IMG/VR virus record: IMGVR_UViG_3300013129_000001
Span: 1-58,142 of that record
Reading direction: 5' to 3' (one strand)
Length of the DNA: 58,142 bases
DNA from: a virus
Every line of letters starts with the position of its first letter. The first letter of the stretch is position 1. Under the pieces are notes generated by a model, which worked only from the letters and a program-made list of their open reading frames with translations, did not search any database and had not been told where the DNA came from. Positions 32,289 through 40,881 of the stretch are shown here, in pieces. The translations under genes were made by a program, and so were the position numbers.

Positions 32289-32732
32289 TTAGCCCTTTCT
32301 AATTACCCTAATACCTTTAATCTTCGTGGTAATAGCGGCGGAATCAGCAGGATCTTTCACTTTTCCTTCTAGGGCTTCGGGCAAAGATGGCTGACCTTCC
32401 ATTTTTTCGGGAGATCCTTCGTCACTTCTAATTTTTGTCAAATACGAAGAAAGATCTCGCATGGCAGACATATAATCTTCACGCGGCGATCCTATTTCGA
32501 GCAAAGATATCAATCCGTCCATCTTTTGCAAAGCAACTGCATCGTCAGTAAGATCTTTCATCTGCTTGAGCGCCTTGGTAGCAGCTTCACGATATTTTCG
32601 TTGCTCTTCGGAATCACCCTTGAATCTCTCATACATAAAAATGGCTTTGCTCATCCTCGTAACTAGTTCTTTCCAAAGCCATCCCTGATAAATCTTGGCT
32701 TGTTTTATAACCCTAATACTTTTGATTTTCAT
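32289..32732 (-). CDS. Small protein with the same short motif at both ends
   Basis: 147 residues from ATG 32732, which lies one base after the previous stop (the in-frame ATG at 32765 is inside the upstream gene). The N-terminus is MKIKSIRVIKQAKIYQGW and the C-terminus is TKIKGIRVIRKG, almost the same string. The body is a charged helical region (MYERFKGDSEEQRKYREAATKALKQMKDL). The terminal copy is also similar at DNA level, which suggests a duplicated or fossil gene start. Function unknown. Confidence 0.55.
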   Translation of the reverse strand: MKIKSIRVIKQAKIYQGWLWKELVTRMSKAIFMYERFKGDSEEQRKYREAATKALKQMKDLTDDAVALQKMDGLISLLEIGSPREDYMSAMRDLSSYLTKIRSDEGSPEKMEGQPSLPEALEGKVKDPADSAAITTKIKGIRVIRKG

Positions 32733-32733
32733 A

Positions 32734-33273
32734 TTAGCCGTTCCATGTTCCGTCATTAATTTCATTTAAGGCCTGCTCTATTTGCTCTCGCGTCATAGGC
32801 TTGCCAGTGATATCAGACATACTCTTGTGGATAAAAAGACGGGCGTGTTTGTCGGCAACCTTGTCCAATAATATGCCCAAAAATTGAGGACTCAGTTTTT
32901 CAAGGCCAAGATTTTTCATAGCACCACGATGCTCTCCCGAATTAATGCTCTTGGCCATAACCTCTATCTGTTGCGATTCCTTGTCCTGAACAGAAGCACT
33001 TTTTGCTATCTTCTGAGCAGCTGGAGTTTTTGCATCAAGACGTGGAGTTACCTTATCATTATCGGCACCATAATTGGTAAGCCATTTACTCTTATCTTCT
33101 GCCTTTTGATATTCTTCCATGCAGCTATTCCATACCTCTTGAGGTCCTTTCTTCTGATCGCTCTTTTGCTTATAGCAATTCATCCATGCCCTACTCTGAG
33201 TCTGCATGTAGCCCCTAGCATCATCATAGAAAGCCTGCTTGATACACTTCTTAAGATTAAAGGATTGTTTCAT
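32734..33273 (-). CDS. Unknown 179-residue protein
   Basis: Start MKQSFNLKKCIKQAFYDDARGY, where KKCIKQAF is close to the IRVIKQA start of the next gene and to the NWYKKA pattern. The N-terminal part holds several Cys/Trp residues (SRAWMNCYKQKSD ... VWNSCMEEYQKAEDKSKW). The second half has IEVMAKSINSGEHRGAMKNLGLEKLSPQFLGILLDKVADKHARLF, a helical domain. No family recognised. One base separates it from the next gene. Confidence 0.5.
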   Translation of the reverse strand: MKQSFNLKKCIKQAFYDDARGYMQTQSRAWMNCYKQKSDQKKGPQEVWNSCMEEYQKAEDKSKWLTNYGADNDKVTPRLDAKTPAAQKIAKSASVQDKESQQIEVMAKSINSGEHRGAMKNLGLEKLSPQFLGILLDKVADKHARLFIHKSMSDITGKPMTREQIEQALNEINDGTWNG

Positions 33274-33342
33274 TTTACACCTATATGATATTTTACAAGT
33301 TCAGTTTATATACTTCCTTCTTTTTTATCCAATATCCTGCCG

Positions 33343-34044
33343 CTATTTTTTCTCTTCTAAACTCAGGATATTATCAATTAGGAAACTTTTCCATCCTCCC
33401 GATTGATTATCCCAAGCCTTGACAATAGAATCATGGTGACCATCGGCATCTTCCTCAAATTGAAATGGTGGAGAAATAACCTTTGGGGGCAAAGTTATTC
33501 CTCCCTTGGTTTGGTACATCAAAACCATGTCTTGACCCTTTAGATTGGCCTTCTCAAGCCTATCCTTATAAGAAAGATTTAACATAACCTCTGGCTGAGG
33601 CTCGGATGGCTGGGCGGGTTCACCGGGCAGAGGTTGTTCGGGGATTGCCTCGGGTACTCCGGGAACAGCCCCTGCAACTTGAGGAGTTGCCTGAGATATC
33701 TTTTTTCGGCTTCTAATACCTTCGCCATCAACTTTTGAACCAACACTAACATTATTTTCTGAAAACCATCCCCTATTAACCTCTAGGGCGTAACGACACC
33801 TGTAATTGGCACAAACAGCCCTTGTACTTAATGGCGTCATGGTCTCTATCTGTAGGATCTTGCCATGGTCATCGATAAAAGCAACGTCCAACGGTATATA
33901 TGTATCCTTCATCCAAAACGTATGAAATTCTGGATAAGGAAATCTAAAAAGCATCCCATGATTTTTAGACATATGCTTACGGCGCATAAGACCATGAGTT
34001 CTCTTTTCATGCGTATCGGCAATCTCTATGAACAATTGTTTCAT
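33343..34044 (-). CDS. DUF192-family protein with Pro-rich linker and extra C-terminal domain
   Basis: 233 residues. Residues 1-105 follow the DUF192 pattern closely: KRTHGLMRRKHMSKNHGMLFRF, FHTFWMKDTYIPLDVAFIDDHGKILQIETMTPLS, CRYALEVNRGWFSENNVSVGSKV. DUF192 proteins are small beta-barrel proteins usually found in bacteria and archaea, often exported; their role is uncertain. Here no signal peptide is present. A Pro-rich linker (about 120-155) leads to a second small domain (LNLSYKDRLEKANLKGQDMVLMYQTKGGITLPPKVI). It overlaps the upstream gene by ATGA. A DUF192 domain in a phage late operon is unusual. Confidence 0.75.
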   Translation of the reverse strand: MKQLFIEIADTHEKRTHGLMRRKHMSKNHGMLFRFPYPEFHTFWMKDTYIPLDVAFIDDHGKILQIETMTPLSTRAVCANYRCRYALEVNRGWFSENNVSVGSKVDGEGIRSRKKISQATPQVAGAVPGVPEAIPEQPLPGEPAQPSEPQPEVMLNLSYKDRLEKANLKGQDMVLMYQTKGGITLPPKVISPPFQFEEDADGHHDSIVKAWDNQSGGWKSFLIDNILSLEEKK

Positions 34045-34355
34045 TTCTCTCCTACGTAGGCAGTCATCACCTCTTTATAGGACTTTAGAGACTCGGCGTT
34101 AGCGGTAGCCATAATTGCCTTTTTGTATTTTTCAAATTCATCCTGTGGCATATCATGTTTGGTAATACGAACATCATTGCCCAAGCCCGCCCACCACAGG
34201 TTATAAACTCTCAAAAACTCTTCGCCAATCTTGATTCTGAATTTGAAATACCCCTTTAACTCATCTGCAATTTTATCGCTCAGTCTCTCATACCAATCAT
34301 GAGAGGACTCTGGTGCATAGGACAATGTAACAATTTTATCTTGAGATGAAAACAT
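34041..34355 (-). CDS. Unknown small protein, start uncertain
   Basis: 104 residues from ATG 34355 (ribosome-binding site agga at 9 bases). A TTG at 34397 would extend it by 14 codons into the upstream gene but has no binding site. The sequence holds YERLSDKIADELKGYFKFRIKIGEEFLRVYNLWWAGLGNDVRITKHDM. The overlapping upstream frame encodes NWYKIAKSHM just before its stop. A one-base shift there would put the tag in front of this protein, so it may be a tagged gene whose start was frameshifted. Its end overlaps the DUF192 gene by ATGA. Confidence 0.5.
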   Translation of the reverse strand: MFSSQDKIVTLSYAPESSHDWYERLSDKIADELKGYFKFRIKIGEEFLRVYNLWWAGLGNDVRITKHDMPQDEFEKYKKAIMATANAESLKSYKEVMTAYVGEK

Positions 34356-34366
34356 CCCAATCCATC

Positions 34367-34942
34367 CTACATGTGTGATTTTGCGATTTTGTACCAATTG
34401 CGTCGACTTCCCAAAAGCTCCATGTCGCTTTCGGGTATGTCATAAGATGGTTCTGGCGTCTCAATTTTTCCCTTTGCCTTAGCGGGCTGTTGGGGAGAGG
34501 GGGCAACAACCTTCTTCGGTTCAATAACAACATTGGGAGGAGTCGGAGCAGAAGTAGATTGAGCTGCCGGAGATGTAGCATCTTTTCCGGGGGCTCTTTT
34601 ATTATCGGCAACCACCTTGTAACCCTTTTTGAAACCAGTTAAAAACGCAACGATTTCGTCAAAAATATAAAACGCAGGATTCTTGTCTGCACCAAAATAT
34701 TTAGGATGAATACTTAATGTTCCACCAATGGCACCGCTCCATCCAATAAGGGAATGCTTGCCATCCGTATACCTATAGATTCTTAAGACATACTCTTTAT
34801 TCGACTGCTTACCCTCGGGATTAATGCCAATCATTGTAAGCCTAGTGCTTCGTATATATTCAGTATGGTTGTTGGGATAGCGATCCATTGGGAAACTCGG
34901 TAAATCCCCCGGCATTTTAGAAACTGCTGTTTTTATCGTCAT
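34367..34942 (-). CDS. Unknown protein ending in a tag-like NWYKIAKSHM
   Basis: 191 residues from ATG 34942 (GGGGAG site 9 bases upstream); in-frame upstream ATGs at 34948 and 34987 lie deeper in the previous gene. The body holds PSFPMDRYPNNHTEYIRSTRLTM, EYVLRIYRYTDGKHSLIGWSGAIGGTLSIHPKYFG, a beta-type domain, then a Pro/Ala linker (about 125-165). The last residues are GSRRNWYKIAKSHM. The MNWYKKA-type tag therefore stands at the C-terminus, the only such case here. It may be the remains of the start of a lost or frameshifted downstream gene. Confidence 0.55.
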   Translation of the reverse strand: MTIKTAVSKMPGDLPSFPMDRYPNNHTEYIRSTRLTMIGINPEGKQSNKEYVLRIYRYTDGKHSLIGWSGAIGGTLSIHPKYFGADKNPAFYIFDEIVAFLTGFKKGYKVVADNKRAPGKDATSPAAQSTSAPTPPNVVIEPKKVVAPSPQQPAKAKGKIETPEPSYDIPESDMELLGSRRNWYKIAKSHM

Positions 34943-35273
34943 GATCATTTTCTCCCCATGGGTCTTGGAATTCCACGAACCCACCACGCTTTGTCTTCTG
35001 CTCTTCTTTTTTCTGTTTTTCCTGTTGTTTCTTAGAACCTTCTAGATTTTCCGAAACAAATTGCCATGCTATTCTGTTGGAATTCAAAAAATCAATCAAC
35101 TCATCTTTCTTGTCTTCATCAAATTCAAAATAACATCCGCGAGATCCCCACTTGCGACTCCATTTAACTCCCGATGGAACAATCAGATCAACTCCTATTT
35201 CTTCTATTTCATGAAGAGTTTTTTGACTCAACTCTGCATAAATTTCCACTCGCATTCCCCCATATTCAATCAT
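34917..35273 (-). CDS. Unknown small protein
   Basis: 118 residues, ATG 35273 overlapping the previous stop (ATGA). IEYGGMRVEIYAELSQKTLHEIEEIGVDLIVPSGVKW and CYFEFDEDKKDELIDFLNSNRIAWQFV suggest a small alpha/beta fold, followed by a Lys/Glu/Gln-rich tail. No family recognised. Part of a run of coupled small genes (35737 to 33343). Confidence 0.5.
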   Translation of the reverse strand: MIEYGGMRVEIYAELSQKTLHEIEEIGVDLIVPSGVKWSRKWGSRGCYFEFDEDKKDELIDFLNSNRIAWQFVSENLEGSKKQQEKQKKEEQKTKRGGFVEFQDPWGENDHDDKNSSF

Positions 35274-35737
35274 TTTCCAAGATTCAATCTATTAGTATTA
35301 TCAACGGCAAACTTTGGGTCACAATTGGCAATTCTAAATCCCTTTTTGCCTTTTTTATTCATGCTCGCAAGAATTTCAGTATAACTCTTCTTGGCTCTTT
35401 GCTTTGAAAACTGATTCGGCTCTCCTAGCGCCATGGTAGTTATAACCATTTTTCCCTTGCGAGTAAATTTTACTGTGTTCATATCGCCAACCAAAAATCC
35501 CATCGTCTTTAGCCTCATAATGTCTTTGGACGTAATGGTTGAAATGTCAACGATTTTGATAGTATCTTCCTCAACCTTCTCGCCCTTATCCCATAATTCA
35601 AAAAGCAAAGACGCATCCTTGTCACTAGCGGTAACAAGTTTCTTCGTAGGAGTCACATTGGTAAATAGAAACGAATAATCAATATTCGTTTTATTATCAC
35701 TTCTTCCATCTGGCACAAATTTTATGGGTACAGGCAT
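35270..35737 (-). CDS. Unknown 155-residue protein, possibly winged-helix
   Basis: Start MPVPIKFVPDGRSDNKTN, ribosome-binding site agagg. Residues 45-100 (ASLLFELWDKGEKVEEDTIKIVDISTITSKDIMRLKTMGFLVGDMNTVKFTRKGKMVITTMAL) look like a winged-helix domain, with a helix-helix-strand-hairpin order and 'xxFTxKGxxxi', common in MarR- and ArsR-type proteins. It could be a DNA-binding regulator or only a structural fold. The C-terminus is basic. Confidence 0.45.
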   Translation of the reverse strand: MPVPIKFVPDGRSDNKTNIDYSFLFTNVTPTKKLVTASDKDASLLFELWDKGEKVEEDTIKIVDISTITSKDIMRLKTMGFLVGDMNTVKFTRKGKMVITTMALGEPNQFSKQRAKKSYTEILASMNKKGKKGFRIANCDPKFAVDNTNRLNLGK

Positions 35738-35766
35738 ATAAAACCTCTCTTCTTTTTTCGTTTTTC

Positions 35767-38682
35767 CTATCTATTTTCCCTTGTCCCATTAAAGTATACT
35801 ACAATACCCTTATGAGCAAATGACAATTGGTTATCGCCAACCCGAATGCCGGTAACTCCTAGCTTCTCTGCCATAACGCTACCCATTCTGACAATCTGAT
35901 CGTATTTACCTCCGGCAAAAACAATACCGTCACGACCCGAAGACTCACAAATAATATCCTTGAAATGATAGGCGTTGCATACGTCCTTGGAAACGTCAAT
36001 AACATCATTAATTATGGATTCTTGTTGAGGCAAACTGAATAAGTCGTCTGCAATTTTATCAATTTCTTTTTCTACGCTTTTCTTCTGAAGATGTTTTTCC
36101 ACTCGCTCAATTAACTCTTCGCTAATGTCAGGAGACGATATCCACACGGCGAAAATATCTTCTTCTCCAATATTCCCACAATGAAACACCAATATCTTAA
36201 AAGAACCGTCTGGGAAAATACTATCTATAATTGGCATAACATCTTCGGTTGCTATAAAACGAGTGCTCTTAATCTGTTTCTTTACTATCTTGGATTTTGC
36301 AACCGACAATATGGCAATAACATGGGCAACCTCCGGATCAACACTCATGGACGAAGAAGCAAATCTTTTTGCGGGGTGAGTATTGCCATAATCCCTAGTC
36401 ATATCCTCGTATAGTTGGGGCTGGAATCTCGGTTCAATCCATCGATAATAAAATCCCTTAAGATCATAAGTGGGATTATAGCGTAGCTGTTTTTTAATCC
36501 AGTCTTCTTCTTGGCTAAAATCCTCATCTCTATCGTCCCAAGCCATAACCCTATCGCCAAGTCCCGGTATTGTGTTGCCATCAGAGATAGACAGATTATT
36601 CATCCATCCAAAAAGAGTGGCAGTCTTCACCACTTTAGATTGCGCATTCTTATTCATTCTATCGTCAGCTGACGACTTTTTAAGAGGAACCATCAGGGGT
36701 TTGGGTCTCTTTTCATCTAATAGCCCCTCTATGGTCGTATATGCCCTATCTTCGTCCCACCCTTCCGACAACAGTTCTTCAATACTTGCCTTGGGATCTA
36801 ATTGCTTGTCATGTCGAGTATATTTTCGCAGTTGTTCTTCAAGGATGTCGTGCTCTTGGCTTAAATCACGTGGCAACGGAGACATATATTGTCTACTCAG
36901 CCTTTTTTCTATTGATATACTTTGATCCTGTTGGGCTATCATAGACCAAGGTGACAAACCCTCATCAGAATGTAAACCTGTTGGAAAGCGTCCCTGAATA
37001 TCAGAGCCTATAGGTCTTTCCATATAAGACTGGGGGATATAGTAGCTTAATTGTGCTGTTTTGTACCAATTTTTACTACGAGCATGTCTTTGCCTGTTAG
37101 TAACAACGAGAGGAGAAAATTCATTTCCCTTGCCCTTCGCCTCTAAATCTTTTCGGTACATCTCGTTTATCTGTGGTAGCGCCCATTTCACAAATGCCTG
37201 CTCTCCCTGCCCTGATGGTCCTTCGCCCATATTGCCCTTAGCGTGAATTGCTTCGTGTACAATAGTTCCTCCTAGATGTAAAACAGCTATCCACTGCCAA
37301 ACATCAGGATCTACAGCCTGCATTTCCATTGCATCCTGTTTCGATGCAGACAGGACAGAATTCATATTAATGCCTATCGCTGTTCCACCTTTGGATTCAA
37401 GATCGGCATACAGTGTGTCAATATCTCTCTGGATTTGTTCGGGAGTTTTATCCATGTCCTTTTTAGGAAATGCCGTTAGACCTTCTCCGGTCGTTTTTAT
37501 TTCATATCCTTGTTGCTCCAGTTTTTTTGCTAGAGCCTTTGTTTTTATCGCCCTATCAAGAGCAGATAAATAAACACCGTAAGCTCCACTCTTAGCAAAA
37601 TTAAAGATAAAAGAAATGTTCATTAACAGGGACGAGTTAAATCTATTGACCATATTAACGGCTTCATGGGCTTTGCCAAACATAGATTCGATCTGAGATG
37701 CTTCTACCGATGTAGTTCCTAAAAACTGCGTGGCATATTCTGGGACGGTACCTGTAAAATATCCCTCAAAATTTTGTGATACCTTGGTCATTCTTGTATT
37801 ATCATTGCCCAATAGCTCTGCCAAATTTTCGTCTATAGCAGAAGGGGTCTCGGATACGTCCTTGCCCTGTTCTGTCCCCTGCCAATTCTTCCAATAGTTT
37901 TTGTCAAAATCCCAATTCTCTGGTGTTGCTTCTGGAGGAATATATTCTATAGATTTATCGTCAACATATCTTTTCTTTTTGGCATTTTCGATGAAAAGAT
38001 TCAAGACCTCCATCGCTCGTGATGCACTCAGTTGCGTTCCGTCATCTTCCTTGTTTCGAATCAATTTTGGCGTATCCCGTGTTCCAGTTTCAACATGTGT
38101 AATTTGATAAAATATTTCATGACCAATAATGTTGGGTTTGGGCTCAACATGAACATCCAAAATTCTGGCATCAGCAAGTCCTATTTCCGGTATCTTCCTT
38201 CGTGTTAACCTAACGTGAGCTTGTATTTTGCTCTTCATTTTTTCAAGTTCCTGCTCGGCAATGGTATGTGGCAAAGTAATATTTAGACCAAAAACAGTAT
38301 CCAAAAAATCGTATAAATCATTCGTGACGCTTTCATTATCTGCAAATGTCCACTTAGCAACATCTTTTAGATCATTCATCGCCTTAGACATAAGTTTATT
38401 GAAAGAGAACGACACGGTTGCCCCTTCATATGTATATGGAGAAAAAGATTTTACGGAAACACTAACGAACAATTGATAAGTGGGTATGACCGAAGAAATA
38501 GTAGGAGAAGAAACTACTCCCAAAAACCTACGATACAACAGAGATTCTGTATCTACCTTGTCCCATCCCGTAGTAGCCTCTTTCCAAACAATACGACCCT
38601 GTTTTTGAGCCGTTCCAAAAAAACCGAATATTTTGGGATCAAGTATATTCTCTTGAGACTGAGATATTTTCTTGATATTCAT
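35767..38682 (-). CDS. 971-residue multi-segment protein with HExxH motif and internal tag
   Basis: Start MNIKKISQSQENI, ribosome-binding site taggga. The first half ends in a metallopeptidase-like segment WQWIAVLHLGGTIVHEAIHAKGNMGEG, with HEAIH at residues 476-480 and Gly-Glu-Gly after it. At about 537 the sequence SKNWYKTAQLSYY repeats the N-terminal tag of the plus-strand genes, and at about 680 NKNAQSKVVKTATLFGW gives a second motif. Three pieces (1-535, 540-680, 682-971) therefore look like separate tagged proteins joined in one frame, which could be cut apart by the phage protease. The middle piece has Tyr/Pro/Arg-rich segments with YMERP and YMSPLP; the third has a C-terminal GIRVGDNQLSFAHKGIVVYFNG. 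No overall family recognised. Confidence 0.6.
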   Translation of the reverse strand: MNIKKISQSQENILDPKIFGFFGTAQKQGRIVWKEATTGWDKVDTESLLYRRFLGVVSSPTISSVIPTYQLFVSVSVKSFSPYTYEGATVSFSFNKLMSKAMNDLKDVAKWTFADNESVTNDLYDFLDTVFGLNITLPHTIAEQELEKMKSKIQAHVRLTRRKIPEIGLADARILDVHVEPKPNIIGHEIFYQITHVETGTRDTPKLIRNKEDDGTQLSASRAMEVLNLFIENAKKKRYVDDKSIEYIPPEATPENWDFDKNYWKNWQGTEQGKDVSETPSAIDENLAELLGNDNTRMTKVSQNFEGYFTGTVPEYATQFLGTTSVEASQIESMFGKAHEAVNMVNRFNSSLLMNISFIFNFAKSGAYGVYLSALDRAIKTKALAKKLEQQGYEIKTTGEGLTAFPKKDMDKTPEQIQRDIDTLYADLESKGGTAIGINMNSVLSASKQDAMEMQAVDPDVWQWIAVLHLGGTIVHEAIHAKGNMGEGPSGQGEQAFVKWALPQINEMYRKDLEAKGKGNEFSPLVVTNRQRHARSKNWYKTAQLSYYIPQSYMERPIGSDIQGRFPTGLHSDEGLSPWSMIAQQDQSISIEKRLSRQYMSPLPRDLSQEHDILEEQLRKYTRHDKQLDPKASIEELLSEGWDEDRAYTTIEGLLDEKRPKPLMVPLKKSSADDRMNKNAQSKVVKTATLFGWMNNLSISDGNTIPGLGDRVMAWDDRDEDFSQEEDWIKKQLRYNPTYDLKGFYYRWIEPRFQPQLYEDMTRDYGNTHPAKRFASSSMSVDPEVAHVIAILSVAKSKIVKKQIKSTRFIATEDVMPIIDSIFPDGSFKILVFHCGNIGEEDIFAVWISSPDISEELIERVEKHLQKKSVEKEIDKIADDLFSLPQQESIINDVIDVSKDVCNAYHFKDIICESSGRDGIVFAGGKYDQIVRMGSVMAEKLGVTGIRVGDNQLSFAHKGIVVYFNGTRENR

Positions 38683-38699
38683 AGTTATTCCCTAATTCT

Positions 38700-38726
38700 A
38701 TTATACTGAATATTATTCACAGACAA
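38700..38726 (-). promoter_or_regulatory. Candidate promoter for the operon starting at 38682
   Basis: TATAAT (complement of 38700-38705) with TTGTCT (complement of 38721-38726), 15-base spacer. It lies 18 bases before the start and follows the terminator at 38749-38783. Confidence 0.5.
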
Positions 38727-38748
38727 ACGGGTAATATCCTATGACAAA

Positions 38749-38783
38749 AGCAAAAAGCCGGACTAATAAATCCGGCTTTTGCT
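38749..38783 (-). terminator. Rho-independent terminator
   Basis: A stem of 10 perfect bp (38753-38762 with 38771-38780), extendable by a few A-T/G-C pairs on the outside, with an 8-base loop. On the minus strand it ends in a T-rich stretch. It lies 22 bases after the stop at 38805. Confidence 0.85.
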
Positions 38784-38804
38784 TAACAAAACTAATGTCG
38801 GTAT

Positions 38805-39164
38805 TTAGACCCCGTAGCCCTGTTTTTGAGGAGCAGCGGGTGTCGGAGAGATCTTTGTCCACTCGTCTTCTTCTTTGAATGGCGTAGCTGGAATAGGAGT
38901 ATCCTTCTGCCTATGTTGCTCATAATGCTCGGCAGTATATCCAGCATCATTTACTTTGGTTGCTCCGAATCCCTCTGGGGCGTGTTCCGCTATTTGCTGA
39001 AGATTCTTGGCGTCCTTTAAATCCTCTGCCGATCCCTTGGATGGGCAAACACTTCCCGGACCTCTAACCCATTCTTCCTTCTTTTTGCCTGTCTTTAGAT
39101 CGATGGTTGTTCTTAAGATCTTGAATCCTGCTGGAATGCCAGCTGCTATCTTATATATTTTCAT
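38805..39164 (-). CDS. MKIYKIA-start small protein
   Basis: 119 residues, start MKIYKIAAGIPAGFKILRTTIDLKTGKKKEEWVRGPGSVCPSKG, ribosome-binding site aggag. The start matches MKIYRIA of the gene at 24291 and has the same aromatic-Lys-x-Ala order as MNWYKKA. The rest is hydrophilic with a Pro-rich C-terminus (TPAAPQKQGYGV). Function unknown. Last gene before the terminator. Confidence 0.55.
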   Translation of the reverse strand: MKIYKIAAGIPAGFKILRTTIDLKTGKKKEEWVRGPGSVCPSKGSAEDLKDAKNLQQIAEHAPEGFGATKVNDAGYTAEHYEQHRQKDTPIPATPFKEEDEWTKISPTPAAPQKQGYGV

Positions 39165-39183
39165 TTCTATCTCCTATTCGTAT

Positions 39184-39690
39184 TTACACCTTTAGTTTCT
39201 CAAATTGCGGCTTAACCATAATGGGCTCGTCTGGAACCAAGGCCTCAATAATCATTTGATCGCCAACTATTTTTTCTGTAAACGGTTTGAAACCAAGTTC
39301 TTGATTTCTTTTCACAGTGCTAAGGTGAGCCACTTCTCCGGTAACTCGATGGGCTACCTTTTGTGCAGCGGCATGTCCATACTCTGCCCCGAACATTCCC
39401 CACACGCCGTTTTCTGGTGTTCCCGATTTCAGGTAAAATCCCCAATCGTTATCAGCAGAACGAGAAGGTGGGTAAAAGGCTCCGGGATGGCCGCTTCCTG
39501 GTATTACAAGATAGAAACCTTTGTTGGCCATTTTTTCTCCACCGGCTCCACTATATCTATGAAGCGACAGATTTCCTTCCGAATCAATCAAAAGGTATTT
39601 TTCCCAATCTGGCATAACATTAATAAGGGCTCTCTTGAGATAATCTAAGCTGCACTGCAACTCCAATTGACATTCAACCCATTTGCTCAT
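39184..39690 (-). CDS. Unknown 168-residue protein, weak DUF1257-like start
   Basis: MSKWVECQLELQCSLDYLKRALINVMPDWEKYLLIDSEGNLSLHRY weakly resembles the start of DUF1257/Ycf35 proteins (an 'MSHxxxixtqfkdxdxLxxAL' region). The middle contains a Gly-rich NKGFYLVIPGSGHPGAFYPPSRSADNDWGFY. No membrane segment or enzyme motif. The start has a good ribosome-binding site (aggagaaa). The similarity is too weak for a firm family call. Confidence 0.45.
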   Translation of the reverse strand: MSKWVECQLELQCSLDYLKRALINVMPDWEKYLLIDSEGNLSLHRYSGAGGEKMANKGFYLVIPGSGHPGAFYPPSRSADNDWGFYLKSGTPENGVWGMFGAEYGHAAAQKVAHRVTGEVAHLSTVKRNQELGFKPFTEKIVGDQMIIEALVPDEPIMVKPQFEKLKV

Positions 39691-39728
39691 AATATTTCTC
39701 CTATTGTTCTTTACTGCTTACAGACTCA

Positions 39729-40805
39729 CTATTCTTTCTCCTTGCCAACTCCAAAATCCTTTATATTTTCTTCGCAAAATCTAGATATATATTGAGGTGG
39801 AAGAGCCACATTTAATCCATATCCTCCGGCACCACTTATAATAAGAGTAACCATTCCTATGACCTTGCCATTATCAATCTTGATGACCGGACCCCCTGAA
39901 TTACCCGGAAAAACCGATAAATCAACAAACATGTATTCGGGAGCACCTTCGTAAAAATATACCCTTCTGCCCATAGAGCCAACTGTTCCAGACGAAACAT
40001 TGTTCTCAAAACTATGCGGACTTCCAATTACTATTATATCCATACCCATGACAACTTCAAGATCTATTTCAAGAGGATCGGCATCAATATTACACTTCAA
40101 TAATGCAATATCTAATTTGGGATCTACGGCCTCAACAAAAGCCTCTGTCTTCTGCCCCCTGCTAACCAAACTAACCAACGGCGAACTAAAATACTCTTTA
40201 TCTATAGACAGGTTTTTGTTGTATTTTTTTAAGACATGAGCACAGGTAACGAAATAAGTTGGGGCGACACAAAAAGCCGATCCGGTTTCCCTAACGCCAT
40301 CGACAATATTAACTGAATCAACCATAAATGTTTTGCCAATAGAATCAGAAATAACTTTGATTCTATCCTGCTCTTGAGGATTCTGAACCACCTGAGCTAT
40401 TCGCTGTACATAGGAAAATGGCAAATTTTTTTCTCTGGTATATTGTCGGGCTAATTCAAATGATATGAATGTTTTGGTTCCTCCCGGCACTTTAACTTGC
40501 CATTTTTGAGGCGTCTTTACACAATTATCTAGCAAGTTCGCAAGTATATCAGAGTCTCTTTCTTGTCGTTTGTAATCATCTCCATTTTCTCTATAGTTTT
40601 TATCTACGTCTTCGCCGGGAGCCCAATCGCCCTGAGCATGAGGATTATAATCGCGTATATTGATATTGCCGTTCATAATGTCTTGAATGGTAGGAACATT
40701 ATTAAACGGCATCACTCCCCTCTGAGTGGATGGAGATATAGAGGGCAAACCGTCAGAACCACGGTTATCAAATGGCATTGTTGATCTATAAGAAACTATC
40801 TTCAT
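39729..40805 (-). CDS. Trypsin-like serine protease
   Basis: 358 residues from ATG 40805 (MKIVSYRS, with GGA upstream); ATG 40832 is also in frame. Residues 1-170 are a hydrophilic region with PFDNRG/MPFNN, and a helical ELARQYTREKNLPFSYVQR. The protease domain shows the full triad: VTCAHV (His190), DIALLK (Asp232) and PGNSGGPVI (Ser303), with the chymotrypsin/HtrA-like order and a GSxxxxxNNVSSGTVG strand. There is no signal peptide, so it acts in the cytoplasm or in the virion. It lies between terminase and structural genes, so cleavage of phage proteins during assembly, or of host proteins after injection, is possible. The prohead-like protease in the gene at 17075 would be a different type. 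Confidence 0.85.
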   Translation of the reverse strand: MKIVSYRSTMPFDNRGSDGLPSISPSTQRGVMPFNNVPTIQDIMNGNINIRDYNPHAQGDWAPGEDVDKNYRENGDDYKRQERDSDILANLLDNCVKTPQKWQVKVPGGTKTFISFELARQYTREKNLPFSYVQRIAQVVQNPQEQDRIKVISDSIGKTFMVDSVNIVDGVRETGSAFCVAPTYFVTCAHVLKKYNKNLSIDKEYFSSPLVSLVSRGQKTEAFVEAVDPKLDIALLKCNIDADPLEIDLEVVMGMDIIVIGSPHSFENNVSSGTVGSMGRRVYFYEGAPEYMFVDLSVFPGNSGGPVIKIDNGKVIGMVTLIISGAGGYGLNVALPPQYISRFCEENIKDFGVGKEKE

Positions 40806-40881
40806 TTCCAAATACGATTTAGGGTTATCCAAACAACATTACTATATTTCCCTAATTCGTGCCGAAAATCCTTGTACCTTA

